DNA from: Candidatus Levyibacteriota bacterium
GTDB lineage: Bacteria; Patescibacteria; Microgenomatia; Levybacterales; UBA12049
DNA: 64,000 nt
Direction: 5' to 3'
Assembly: GCA_027334565.1 (NCBI GenBank)
Contig: DAHWUP010000002.1
Location: 1-64,000 of the forward strand
In this document: positions 41,172 through 49,315 of the stretch, piece after piece
Layout of the letters: each line of letters opens with the position of its first letter
Numbering within the stretch: the stretch's first letter is position 1
The notes under the pieces: generated by a model
The model's input: only the letters and a program-made list of their open reading frames with translations
Database searches by the model: none
Told to the model about the DNA's origin: nothing
Made by a program: the position numbers and the translations under genes

Positions 41172-41199
41172 ATTATATCACTTCGCGATATACTGTCAA
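41172..41199 (-). promoter_or_regulatory. padR promoter with candidate PadR operator
   Basis: On the minus strand TTGACA (complement 41194-41199), 16-nt spacer, TATAAT (complement 41172-41177), 6 nt to the ATG. TATATC (41174-41179) and GATATA (41187-41192) form an inverted repeat across the spacer and -10 box, where a bound repressor would block polymerase. The site is read as an operator by position; binding is inferred. Confidence 0.65.
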
Positions 41200-41238
41200 G
41201 TCTACTAATATTTTCAAAAATTATGATAGAATAATTTT

Positions 41239-41445
41239 ATGAGCGCAGAAAATCTTGGTGAAAGGCCCCGAACCGCCTTGGAAATGTCCATACACTTGAG
41301 CAGATTATTGCCGCAAATGGGCATCCATCCCGAAGTGGCCCTTCATGAAGCACTTTTGCGGATGTCCGCTGAGAAAGAGCATGAACTGCCCTTTGAACGA
41401 ACACAAACGGATGTTAACCAAAAAACCCGAAGCCCCGTGCTATAA
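41239..41445 (+). CDS. 68-aa hypothetical protein
   Basis: A small acidic-to-neutral, mainly helical protein (MSIHLSRLLPQMGIHPEVAL, then ALLRMSAEKEHELPFE) without membrane segment or known motif. TAGAAT at 41227-41232 ends 6 nt before the ATG, matching the leaderless pattern. Its last nucleotides reach the promoter of the next gene. No family recognised. Confidence 0.5.
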   Translation: MSAENLGERPRTALEMSIHLSRLLPQMGIHPEVALHEALLRMSAEKEHELPFERTQTDVNQKTRSPVL

Positions 41446-41453
41446 TTTTCCCA

Positions 41454-42455
41454 GTGAGTAAAGCGGTGATCCCACATAAAGACGCAATTATCGATAAAGG
41501 TTCGTTCAGAAATGTAATGGCCCTTGCCCTTGATCCGTCAACACATTACAAAACCGGGCTCATCAGATGCATCACCAAAAGGACAGGCAAACTCCATGTC
41601 AGGGGCTATATCGATGAAAGCCTGCTGTATAAAGTTGAAAGAAGCGGCTTGGAACATTTTATAATCACCGACAGGTTAAAAATTGAAAATGAAAATGAAT
41701 TGATTAATAACTTAACCGGCGGCAGGAAGTTCTTGGGACTTGAGGATCCGGATATCTGGCTGGATGAAGAATCACAAAGGCTGCATGTTTATTACACCAT
41801 TCCCTTTCTTGACGAAAACCGCAAAAAAACGGAGACCTACCTTGGCCACGCGGAAGGAAACGATTTGGATTCGTTAAAAATGACGGCGCCGCTTATTTCG
41901 CCCGATGCGCAAATCTCCCGCGCCAAAGAGGTTTCGATCGCTCCCAAAAATAGTCGGGGAGTGAGACTGAATTTAATTGAATCACGCGAAAGAAACGACA
42001 CCATCGATTATTCGACCGTACGCGTGGCGGTTGCCCCAAATCCTTCGGATAACTGGTCACTGGGGAATCTGGTGTTTCATCCAAAAACAAACGGTTACGA
42101 TTGGTGCAGCGGCCACGCTTCGCCCGGTCCTATGTTTTCCAAAAATTTTATTGACGTCGGGAAGAACAAAGTGCTTGCGATACTAAACGGCCGCGAAAAA
42201 GAGGTCCGCAAAAACGGAAAAGCTTATTACGGAATGTTTTCGGTCGGACTGATGATCTATAACTTCGAAGAGGGTAAGATCGAATGGACCTCTAAGCAAC
42301 CGCTTATTAAAGACCCAAACGCCAAAACTATCACTTTTGCCAGCCAGTTTGTGCAAACGAATGCAAATGAAGGAATTCTTTATGCACATATCGACGATTC
42401 ATTCGTGCGTGCATATACCCTCAGAGCCGATGGATTACGAAGTCTCCTACCGTAA
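41454..42455 (+). CDS. GH130/GH43-like beta-propeller protein
   Basis: A 333-aa soluble protein with the repeated strand pattern of five-bladed propeller glycosidases. The motif FLGLEDPDIWLDEESQRLHV is like the G-x-EDPR region of GH130 mannoside phosphorylases, and HASPGPMFSKNFIDVGKNK and NGREKE-x-x-YYGMFSVGL are further blade-like elements. GH130 enzymes cleave beta-mannosides with phosphate. Here Arg after EDP is replaced by Asp, so activity is uncertain. The start is GTG 41454, 7 nt after TATAAT (41441-41446). No signal peptide. Confidence 0.6.
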   Translation: MSKAVIPHKDAIIDKGSFRNVMALALDPSTHYKTGLIRCITKRTGKLHVRGYIDESLLYKVERSGLEHFIITDRLKIENENELINNLTGGRKFLGLEDPDIWLDEESQRLHVYYTIPFLDENRKKTETYLGHAEGNDLDSLKMTAPLISPDAQISRAKEVSIAPKNSRGVRLNLIESRERNDTIDYSTVRVAVAPNPSDNWSLGNLVFHPKTNGYDWCSGHASPGPMFSKNFIDVGKNKVLAILNGREKEVRKNGKAYYGMFSVGLMIYNFEEGKIEWTSKQPLIKDPNAKTITFASQFVQTNANEGILYAHIDDSFVRAYTLRADGLRSLLP

Positions 42456-42502
42456 CTTTGTCAAAAATATCACGCGGGACAGGAAATGGTATAATTCCAA
42501 CC

Positions 42503-42763
42503 ATGCCGATAGCAGAAACACTTAGTAACTCTTTACATAATCAGCTAAACCGCGAAGTTGCTACCGCTTCAATTTTCGGTCTGGGTGGTATCGCACTCAC
42601 CGTAGCGGGTCTTGATACAACAATCCGCGGATTTGAACATCAGGATTTAATCGGAATAGGTTTCGGAACTTTCGAACTGCTTTTGGCGACCCAACCGGCA
42701 ACGGATTTTAGACAGCATCTCCGTGCTCTCAATGCAACCCCTCACACGAATGGAAAAAAATAA
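42503..42763 (+). CDS. 86-aa hypothetical protein with two hydrophobic segments
   Basis: Hydrophobic stretches at about residues 22-38 (SIFGLGGIALTVAGL) and 46-62 (LIGIGFGTFELLLATQ) suggest a small two-span membrane protein with both ends inside. TATAAT (42490-42495) ends 7 nt before ATG 42503, which selects this start. The gene at 42767 begins 3 nt after its stop. No family recognised. Confidence 0.5.
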   Translation: MPIAETLSNSLHNQLNREVATASIFGLGGIALTVAGLDTTIRGFEHQDLIGIGFGTFELLLATQPATDFRQHLRALNATPHTNGKK

Positions 42764-42766
42764 TTT

Positions 42767-43018
42767 ATGAATCCTAAAGAAAGCTCAAAATTACAATTAT
42801 TAAGAAGGATCGAACGTAACCCTCGCTCGGAACTCGGACAGACATTTCGCATGGTCAGAGATTTGCTGCAACAAACCGCAAGGGAACAAGATATGCTTGA
42901 CGGGGGAAACGGCAGGACTTTTTACAGGTATACGCTCCGCGACGCTATCGACTTGGCCTGGGAAGAAGGGGAACCAAGCAACCTTAGTATCAGAAAATTA
43001 TTCGATCAACCGCACTAA
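42767..43018 (+). CDS. 83-aa hypothetical protein
   Basis: A soluble, charged, helical protein (LLRRIERNPRSELGQTFRMV and a YTLRDAIDLAWEEGEPS end region). It follows the 86-aa membrane protein by 3 nt and lacks its own TATAAT box, so the two probably form a pair. No known motif. Confidence 0.5.
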   Translation: MNPKESSKLQLLRRIERNPRSELGQTFRMVRDLLQQTAREQDMLDGGNGRTFYRYTLRDAIDLAWEEGEPSNLSIRKLFDQPH

Positions 43019-43079
43019 TCAGCTTATAGTAATATGGCTTGATTAGACTTAACCTTAACCCATGCGCTATAATTCGCAC

Positions 43080-43289
43080 ATGCGGAGCTTGGAATCGATG
43101 GAAAGGGCAACCCCGGAGTTTCAATCACTTTCATTAGCGGAAAAATTCAAAAGGACCCGTGAACTTTCGCAGGTGCTTGAATTGATACTGAACCGTGAAC
43201 TTCCTTTGGAAGGCGCTCAGGAAATTGTCTCAATCGCTCTGGAAAGACACCTGGCGGGAAGAGTCTTAAGACATAAATTAAAACCGTGA
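43080..43289 (+). CDS. 69-aa hypothetical helical protein
   Basis: TATAAT (43068-43073) ends 6 nt before ATG 43080, selecting this start over the ATG at 43062 that lies before the box. The product is helical and charged (LAEKFKRTRELSQVLELILN, then a basic end). A loose similarity to the 41239 protein (helix, P-turn, helix ending A-L-x-R) may be chance. The 113 nt that follow contain only the next promoter. Confidence 0.45.
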   Translation: MRSLESMERATPEFQSLSLAEKFKRTRELSQVLELILNRELPLEGAQEIVSIALERHLAGRVLRHKLKP

Positions 43290-43402
43290 CCGCCGCGCTT
43301 TAAATAATGATTAATTTAGCAGTGTAAAACATATGTTAGAACAATGGACAAAATAACCGACAAAAGTTTGTTTATCACTCTTATCTAAGCTATAATCCTC
43401 TC

Positions 43403-43930
43403 ATGCTTCAGATCAATTTTTATCCCGAATGCGATAATCCGGTCTTTGAAAAAGCCGCGGAAGAATACGGGCGTCTTTGGCACGAAGAAGAAGAAAGAAT
43501 TGTTGCAACAATTGAGGAAGTAAGCGGATTAAAATTCAGGGAAACAATCATAAACGCAATTGTTTACGACAGATCCTCTTATTCAAAACCACTTAGCCTG
43601 GAAGCAAAACTTTCTAAAGATGATAAGAAAGAAGCATTGATTCATGAAATCTGTCATCGGTTACTGCTGGGCAATAAAATAAGGTGGGAAAAATTAAAAG
43701 GCAAACACGCTTCCTACTTGATATCCCATAAACCCTTGGATTTAATTCTATATGACATTCTTGTAAAACTATACGGAAAAAACTTTGCCAAAAAAAGTGT
43801 AGAAACCGAAATAAATGAATGGCAGAAATGGGGCGGGATCGGTGTAAGTCCTTATAAATTGGCCTGGGACTGGGCGCTGGCAATGAGCGGAGAAGACAGG
43901 CAAAGGGAATTCAAAAAATATTTGTTATAG
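43403..43930 (+). CDS. HExxH metallopeptidase-like protein
   Basis: A 175-aa soluble protein with a zincin motif in ALIHEICHRLLLGN (HEICH at about residues 77-81). Helices before and after, and a WQKWGGIGVSPYKLAWDWA end. A third zinc ligand is not obvious; Glu or His residues 20-60 positions later are candidates. No signal peptide, so it would act in the cytoplasm. TATAAT (43391-43396) ends 6 nt before the ATG. It could be a minimal SprT/ImmA-like protease or an inactive relative. Confidence 0.5.
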   Translation: MLQINFYPECDNPVFEKAAEEYGRLWHEEEERIVATIEEVSGLKFRETIINAIVYDRSSYSKPLSLEAKLSKDDKKEALIHEICHRLLLGNKIRWEKLKGKHASYLISHKPLDLILYDILVKLYGKNFAKKSVETEINEWQKWGGIGVSPYKLAWDWALAMSGEDRQREFKKYLL

Positions 43931-43958
43931 ATATAGTATAGTAATTAATACGGAGGTA

Positions 43959-43987
43959 TTGACATTTTTATAGACCTCTAGTATAAT
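43959..43987 (+). promoter_or_regulatory. consensus leaderless promoter of the 43994 gene
   Basis: TTGACA (43959-43964), 17-nt spacer, TATAAT (43982-43987), then 6 nt to ATG 43994. Both boxes and spacing are exact consensus, the best promoter in the accessory tract. Confidence 0.85.
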
Positions 43988-43993
43988 GTACGC

Positions 43994-44440
43994 ATGAAAT
44001 TTTTTGAGAGACGGATTCCTGGAAGGGCGCAGGCGATAGCGGAGGAAATTGCGATATCCGAAGCTGTCCAGCCGGCACAACCGATTTACGTCTGGAAAGA
44101 TGAAAGAAGCGAAGAGGAAGAAGAGCAACTACGACTGGCCGCTCTTAACCACAGTTATGCCTCAACATTGATTGGCGAATTAAACGGACACCCACAGGTT
44201 GAAGTCGAAAATCCGGACTCCTGGTATCCTAATGTATATATCCATGACGAACGCTTTCCCGATGACGTTCATTACCGCATCGGATTTGTAGGCAGGTTAG
44301 ACGGGGGAGTTACCATCGGACACATTGATTTAAACCGAAGACAGGCTATAGACCCTCAACTGGTAACAAACGCGTTCAATCAGGCGCGTGAAACAGCCGA
44401 ACCGATCTTCGGAAAACTTCGATTAGACGCTAATCGATAA
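43994..44440 (+). CDS. 148-aa hypothetical protein under a consensus promoter
   Basis: A soluble protein with a basic start (MKFFERRIPGRAQAIAEEIA), an acidic stretch (DERSEEEEEQL) and a beta-rich second half (VHYRIGFVGRLDGGVTIGHI). No membrane segment and no family I recognise. The exact consensus promoter predicts strong, constitutive leaderless expression, unusual for an orphan gene. Confidence 0.5.
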   Translation: MKFFERRIPGRAQAIAEEIAISEAVQPAQPIYVWKDERSEEEEEQLRLAALNHSYASTLIGELNGHPQVEVENPDSWYPNVYIHDERFPDDVHYRIGFVGRLDGGVTIGHIDLNRRQAIDPQLVTNAFNQARETAEPIFGKLRLDANR

Positions 44441-44506
44441 ATAGACCGTAAAAAACACCCCTACACAACAATTATTTAAAACACAAAATGATATAATACT
44501 CACTTA

Positions 44507-44836
44507 ATGTTAAGCGAAAGTGAACCAACGCTAAGATTGATACGGGGTGGCGTCAGCGGTTTGGAAAATGAACTTACCAACGGCCTATATTCCGTCAAGG
44601 TGGTCAGATCGCCGCTTGGCCGGACCGTAAGCGATACCGGCACAACCATTATCGGTAGGAGTCAGGGAGTTTCAATAACCGTAGAAACGGACGGTAAAAC
44701 AGTCCACGAAGAACGGGTTTATCCGGTCTTTACAAGCATAAGAGACAGATTCGGTATCGAAGTTAAAAAACCGTTTTATGACGAAAGAATTGTACTGGCA
44801 CAAAACAGAGCGGTACGGATTGCCTCGAAACTTTAG
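44507..44836 (+). CDS. 109-aa hypothetical protein
   Basis: A beta-rich protein (GLYSVKVVRSPLGRTV, GVSITVETDGKTVHEERVYP). No signal peptide or known motif. TATAAT (44492-44497) lies 9 nt before the ATG. Confidence 0.45.
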   Translation: MLSESEPTLRLIRGGVSGLENELTNGLYSVKVVRSPLGRTVSDTGTTIIGRSQGVSITVETDGKTVHEERVYPVFTSIRDRFGIEVKKPFYDERIVLAQNRAVRIASKL

Positions 44837-44885
44837 TTCTTACCCTGATATTCTGCTTTGAAGTCAACGGTGATATAATAACTCC

Positions 44886-44999
44886 ATGCCAGAGCAAGGG
44901 GTCGAAAGATCAAGGGGACCTGCGTTTTTGGAAAGAATCGAATATGCTTTTGTTCATCTGATCTTGGAAAGGACCGTTAAGTTTCATGGCAAATTTTGA
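44886..44999 (+). CDS. 37-aa small protein
   Basis: ATG 44886 opens 37 codons ending TGA 44997-44999; the product begins MPEQGVERSRGP and has an amphipathic helix (ERIEYAFVHLILERTVKF). TATAAT (44874-44879) ends 6 nt before the ATG, as for proven-looking neighbours. It overlaps the first 14 nt of the next gene, suggesting coupled translation, since that gene has no box of its own. Confidence 0.45.
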   Translation: MPEQGVERSRGPAFLERIEYAFVHLILERTVKFHGKF

Positions 45000-45213
45000 A
45001 TCCGAAAACAAAATCACTTTAAGAAATGTGGGCAACAAAAACTTACAAGAGGCGTATAGAGCTGTCGCTTCGGTTCTCCTGAAAGAACTCCCTCATGCAA
45101 AATTCTTTAGAGAAGGGCTTGATGACGCCGATGTCAGAAATTCCGAGCTTGGAATATGGGCGATACAAAAAGCCGGAAATTTCGGTTCTTCCCGTACCGG
45201 AGTAATTTCGTAA
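44986..45213 (+). CDS. 75-aa hypothetical protein
   Basis: A small soluble protein (MANFESENKITLRNVGNKNL, helix EAYRAVASVLLKELPHAKFF). It begins inside the 37-aa ORF and would be translated by coupling to it. No family recognised. Confidence 0.45.
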   Translation: MANFESENKITLRNVGNKNLQEAYRAVASVLLKELPHAKFFREGLDDADVRNSELGIWAIQKAGNFGSSRTGVIS

Positions 45214-45255
45214 CGCAAATTTGGTTTTGTAATCTGTCTTCGCTATAATCCGCAT

Positions 45256-45801
45256 ATGCAAACTTATGAAGTCGAATTAAGAGCATTTATTTCCAAAACG
45301 CAATACACGAATCTTCTTAAAAAATTCGGTTCGCTATCAAAAGGAGAACAGGATAATGCTCGTACCTACACTTTTGTGACATCGGATATCAACATAAAGG
45401 TCAAAAACCTGATTTCAAGGAAAAAGGCGAAAATCACCGTCAAAAATGGCGCTGAGTACAGACAGGACGTCAAAGAAACGGAGCTTGAAATCGATCCCAA
45501 AAATGTTTTAAAAGCCGTTGAGTTAGTCAAGGCCATCACGGGATTCAAACAATTCATACCGAGTTTTCAAAAACGCATCAACTTTATGATCAACGGCATT
45601 GCAGTTTCCGTAAAAAACGACACACACTGGAAATATCACGTCGAGGCCGAAATACTGGTAAAAAACAAAAAGGAAATTCCTGCCGCTAAAAAGAAGTTGA
45701 GAAAGTTTTTTGAAGGATACGGACTTAAACCCGAAAGCGAAAAAAATTTAAGAAAAAAAATAAATCATTACATATCAAAGTATGGTTTTAAAAAAATATA
45801 G
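45256..45801 (+). CDS. CYTH-like domain protein
   Basis: A 181-aa protein with the opening YEVELRAFI (the E-x-E-x-K/R motif of CYTH triphosphate-tunnel enzymes), alternating strands with charged ends (INIKVKNLISRKKAKITVK, TELEID, EAEILV) and a late helix. CYTH proteins include adenylate cyclase class IV and thiamine triphosphatase and bind triphosphates with metal. Typical signature E-x-E-x-R and internal E-x-E pairs are present; the substrate is unknown. TATAAT (45244-45249) ends 6 nt before the ATG. Confidence 0.65.
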   Translation: MQTYEVELRAFISKTQYTNLLKKFGSLSKGEQDNARTYTFVTSDINIKVKNLISRKKAKITVKNGAEYRQDVKETELEIDPKNVLKAVELVKAITGFKQFIPSFQKRINFMINGIAVSVKNDTHWKYHVEAEILVKNKKEIPAAKKKLRKFFEGYGLKPESEKNLRKKINHYISKYGFKKI

Positions 45802-45851
45802 CGCTTGAGAAATATTCGACAACCCTTGGCAACTGAGGTATAATTTCCGAC

Positions 45852-46301
45852 ATGGAAAGTGAAGCGCGCATCGTCGATGTTATCCAAACCCATGGGAAAA
45901 TACACGTTTATTCGACCGTAGACTATGGTGATGGAGAATCACATAGAAGCGAACCAACGCCTTACCCCTCGTTCGAAACAGCCGAACAGCAGCTCGGAAA
46001 CGAAATCAAAGACTCCTCGGTAAAACAGGATATCTATCGCAATTTAAAAAAAGTTGAAGCGGCGGCTTTTGGATTGATAGTGTTAAAAGACCTGATTACA
46101 ACCCAGATGAGTAACAGAGCCGACACGGATTTAATTCCCATCATCTCGGTGGCCGGGATATTCGTATTTACCAATATTGTCGATGCATTCAACAGCAACC
46201 GACTGGTTTCGTCAAGACAAGAATACGCTGCAGTGGTTGAAGCCAAGGATAAAAACCTAGTCCAATATGAAAGGGTCTTTCCGCTTTATGATGAAGAATA
46301 A
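45852..46301 (+). CDS. 149-aa hypothetical membrane protein
   Basis: A soluble N-terminal part (about 1-65, IHVYSTVDYGDGESHRSEPT) precedes two hydrophobic segments (AAFGLIVLKDLI and LIPIISVAGIFVFTNIVDAF) and a charged tail. TATAAT (45839-45844) ends 7 nt before the ATG. No family recognised. Confidence 0.5.
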   Translation: MESEARIVDVIQTHGKIHVYSTVDYGDGESHRSEPTPYPSFETAEQQLGNEIKDSSVKQDIYRNLKKVEAAAFGLIVLKDLITTQMSNRADTDLIPIISVAGIFVFTNIVDAFNSNRLVSSRQEYAAVVEAKDKNLVQYERVFPLYDEE

Positions 46302-46388
46302 ATTACCAATCGGGAAAAGTACCCCCGTAATATTTGAAATTTAAACAGTTTATTTGATATTTTTTATTTTTTTGCTACAATTTGCGTC

Positions 46389-46832
46389 ATGGCTTTACTT
46401 GAAGCGGGCAGATTCAAAGAACAACCTATCCCCATAGTAACCGACAGAGAACGGGAAATTCCCCATGACCTTATCGATCCTGATTACTCCGACAAAAGAT
46501 TCGTAGAATCGAGCGCGGCAACCACAGTCTTTTTGGATCCCGGATCCCGGACGGTGACCAGTATGGGCTTGGAATTCGTTCCCGGCGCCCACTACGAATA
46601 TGACGACAGACTGTTGCAGAAAAACCACGAAGCTTATCAGAAAGCCTGGGAAAAGGCTTCCGAGCTGACAGACGGAACCAGAAATGCCCGCTTTTATGAG
46701 GAATTTCTAAGGACTTTATATCAAAATCCCCATACGAAACTGGTACATATCTTAACTGGTATCAACCGGGGCAACGGTTTTTCGTACCGGGCTTTTGGAA
46801 CAATAGATACATCGATACAGCCCCAACAATAA
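46389..46832 (+). CDS. 147-aa hypothetical protein
   Basis: A soluble protein with a mixed alpha/beta pattern (TTVFLDPGSRTVTSMGLEFV; helix YQKAWEKASELTDGTRNARF; end LVHILTGINRGNGFSYRAFG). TACAAT (46375-46380) ends 8 nt before the ATG. No family recognised. The following 100 nt to the convergent metallopeptidase gene hold no visible feature. Confidence 0.45.
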   Translation: MALLEAGRFKEQPIPIVTDREREIPHDLIDPDYSDKRFVESSAATTVFLDPGSRTVTSMGLEFVPGAHYEYDDRLLQKNHEAYQKAWEKASELTDGTRNARFYEEFLRTLYQNPHTKLVHILTGINRGNGFSYRAFGTIDTSIQPQQ

Positions 46833-46933
46833 ATAATTACGGTAATATTTTGAAGATGGAAAAACCTATGTTTTAGAAAAAAATTTTGGCCGGAAAAGTT
46901 GGCAGGATAAAAAATAAACCGGTTTTTATCGAC

Positions 46934-47686
46934 TTAAGAGGGTTTAAAGTGATCTTTCCAGTCTTTTGGCCCAAACTGCCCGAACGGACGGCCGGTAAGA
47001 TGGGCCAACATCTCTTCTTCGCTTACGCCCATCGCCTGAAGCTGTCCGACCCTATGCTTTGCCAAATGATGAAGTTTGCCGGGATCTTCACCCTCCATCC
47101 AATAGTCATCAACGTCCAAATAATACTTCATAAAAAGTGCGGCAAAGGCGTCCGCTTTCATCTCTTCGAATATGGTTTCCTCAATGTGCTCTCCCAGCGA
47201 ATGTCCGTATTCGTGGGCCAGAATCTCCATAACATCTTCATGTTCGACCTGGGTGGTATCTTTGCCGAACCCCAATCTTATCCTGAATCCTACCGGCAAC
47301 CTGGTCAAGTCACCGGCAATTCCGTTAAGTATATAGGGGCCGTATTTTCTGACCAAAGCCAGCTGATCTTCGGGAAGCTTGGGTATCATTTTACTTGCGG
47401 GAATAAAATATATTTCGCGGTCGTCTAAGGGAAGCTCCACACCGGTGAGCCCGCTTATCTGTCCGATCGTATCCCTGTACTCGGCGATGACATTCCTTCT
47501 TGACCAGGGTCTTATTCCTTCCACGATTTCTTCTTGGGAATCGGTGGTCTGATTGTTGTTTAAAACCTCATCATTAGAATCGTTGATAACATCCATTCCT
47601 CTTTTCCTAAACAAGGAAAAGGTCCTCGGGCTTCTTGGAGCCCTCGGCGCTGTAAATTTAACGCCTTCGAAATATCTTTCTTTCAT
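46934..47686 (-). CDS. HExxH zinc metallopeptidase-like protein
   Basis: A 250-aa protein with the strong zincin motif EILAHEYGHSLGEHI (HEYGH near residue 158) followed by EEMKADAFAALFMKYYL, where E or D 20-25 residues downstream would be the third ligand, as in gluzincins/ImmA-like peptidases. The basic N-terminus (FTAPRAPRSPRTFSLFRKRG) has no hydrophobic core, so the protein is probably cytoplasmic. On the minus strand a TATAAT box lies 8 nt before the ATG. Its activity looks more likely than that of the 43403 protein. Confidence 0.7.
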   Translation of the reverse strand: MKERYFEGVKFTAPRAPRSPRTFSLFRKRGMDVINDSNDEVLNNNQTTDSQEEIVEGIRPWSRRNVIAEYRDTIGQISGLTGVELPLDDREIYFIPASKMIPKLPEDQLALVRKYGPYILNGIAGDLTRLPVGFRIRLGFGKDTTQVEHEDVMEILAHEYGHSLGEHIEETIFEEMKADAFAALFMKYYLDVDDYWMEGEDPGKLHHLAKHRVGQLQAMGVSEEEMLAHLTGRPFGQFGPKDWKDHFKPS

Positions 47687-47787
47687 AAATGCGAATTATA
47701 GCGCATTTTCGGGCAAAATTAAAACTTAGAATTGTTTGCATTTTACGGTTCCAAAGAGTATAAAAATAATATATCAGATAAAATCAC

Positions 47788-49233
47788 ATGTTTGGTTCAT
47801 TTAATAAATGGTTTAATAAACCAAGAACTAACCAGTTAGGGTTTTTAATCATATTTTTCTTCTTTTTAATTTACCTGACCTTGTCCCTGGTAACCCATTT
47901 TCATTTTTTATCCGGATATGACCTTGCGATAGTTAACCAATATGTTTATGAGTGGTCGCATTTTAAAATTCCCGTATCAACGGTAAGCGCTTATCCGTTT
48001 TTGCCTTTTTATACCGACCATATCGAACTCATATTCATGCTTCTTTCTCCTTTTTACTGGATTTATCCCAACGCCGTCACTTTGCTTGTTTTGCAGGCCT
48101 TTTTTATGGCGCTTTCCGGTATCGCCGTTTTGTTTCTTTGCCAAAGATACAAGATCAATTCGTTTCTTACCTTGTCCATTTTGACCTCCTACCTGTCTTT
48201 TTACGGCATCCAGTTCGCTGTTTATTACGATGCGCACAGTCTGGTTTTTGGGGCCGCATTCCTGGCTTTTTTTATATATTTTCTGGATAAAAATTCAAGA
48301 TGGTCCATTTTGTTTTTTCTTCTAGCGGTTACGTCAAAAGAGGATATCGCGCTCCTGACGCTTTTGCTCTCTTTTATTGTTTTTGCCGTCAAAAGGACCA
48401 AGCTGAGTTTTTATTTCATGCTCGGTTCGGTACTTTACTTGATTATGATCTTTATGGTCATTTTCCCGCATCTTGCCCAAGGATTCGGGGCGCAAAAGCA
48501 AAAAAATATAAACTTCGACCCTAGAAACTTCGTCAATACCGGGACAAAAATCGAGGTGATAGGCTATTCGCTGGGGTGGTTCGGTTTGCTGCCCTTGTTT
48601 TTGCCTTTATATCTTATTCCGTTCTTAGGCGACCTGTTCCATTATTTTGTGCTGGGTGAAGCGGTATCAACCGCGCAGGGCTTTTACTATCATTACCGGG
48701 TGACCATCGCCATCTTGCTCACCTATCCGACTATCTTGGTTATAAGCAAGTCAAAAATCCTTAACCGAAGATACACCGGCTTATATCTTCTTCTGTGTGC
48801 GCTACTTTTTACTTATTTGATCCACGCGCCATTTACTTACCTTGCAAAAAAATGGTTCTGGACAAAGCCCCGCTCGGCCGGTGAGATCACCAAAGTATTG
48901 GCGTATCTGCCGAACAACGCTTCGGTTGTAGCACAAAACAACATTACATCACATATTTCAAACCGGATGAATGTTTTTACTCTCTGGCCGGATAAAAGAA
49001 CATTCAAAACCGGTTCGCCCTGCCAAAAACCGGTCTGTGACTGGTTTAAGTGGTCCGGAAACCCGCAATATCTGGTCGTTGATACGTCTACCGCTTGGGA
49101 TGCCCGCTTTTTTTTAACCGACAGGCAAAGTTTTATTTTAGGACTTGACAACATGGAAAAAGAAGGGATCATTAAAAAGTATGTACAGGCGGACACTTCG
49201 GTTTTGTATAAGATTCAAAAACCTCCGTATTGA
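47788..49233 (+). CDS. DUF2079-like polytopic membrane protein
   Basis: A 481-aa membrane protein with about ten hydrophobic helices and a C-terminal extracytoplasmic part. The sequence FLSGYDLAIVNQYVYEWSHF followed by the short F-Y-TDHIELIF loop, with acidic residues in the first external loop, is the pattern of DUF2079 proteins, related to GT-C glycosyltransferases using polyprenyl-phosphate sugars. VAQNNITSHISNR and LWPDK in the soluble end also fit that family. Likely role in building surface glycans; donor and acceptor unknown. Confidence 0.75.
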   Translation: MFGSFNKWFNKPRTNQLGFLIIFFFFLIYLTLSLVTHFHFLSGYDLAIVNQYVYEWSHFKIPVSTVSAYPFLPFYTDHIELIFMLLSPFYWIYPNAVTLLVLQAFFMALSGIAVLFLCQRYKINSFLTLSILTSYLSFYGIQFAVYYDAHSLVFGAAFLAFFIYFLDKNSRWSILFFLLAVTSKEDIALLTLLLSFIVFAVKRTKLSFYFMLGSVLYLIMIFMVIFPHLAQGFGAQKQKNINFDPRNFVNTGTKIEVIGYSLGWFGLLPLFLPLYLIPFLGDLFHYFVLGEAVSTAQGFYYHYRVTIAILLTYPTILVISKSKILNRRYTGLYLLLCALLFTYLIHAPFTYLAKKWFWTKPRSAGEITKVLAYLPNNASVVAQNNITSHISNRMNVFTLWPDKRTFKTGSPCQKPVCDWFKWSGNPQYLVVDTSTAWDARFFLTDRQSFILGLDNMEKEGIIKKYVQADTSVLYKIQKPPY

Positions 49234-49281
49234 TTTGGCTTTGTAAACGAAAAAGTTTGAGGGATTTAGCCGTTGGGCATA

Positions 49282-49309
49282 TTGACAACGCCTTAACTAT
49301 TTGTATAAT
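49282..49309 (+). promoter_or_regulatory. consensus leaderless promoter of the 49316 gene
   Basis: TTGACA (49282-49287), 16-nt spacer, TATAAT (49304-49309), 6 nt to ATG 49316, which selects that start over the ATG at 49301 lying inside the box. Confidence 0.8.
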
Positions 49310-49315
49310 CCTAAC

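Noticed and set aside
46886..47428. 180-codon plus-strand frame antisense to the metallopeptidase gene
   Set aside because: It mirrors the minus-strand gene that has a clear HExxH motif and promoter; the plus product has no motif or promoter.
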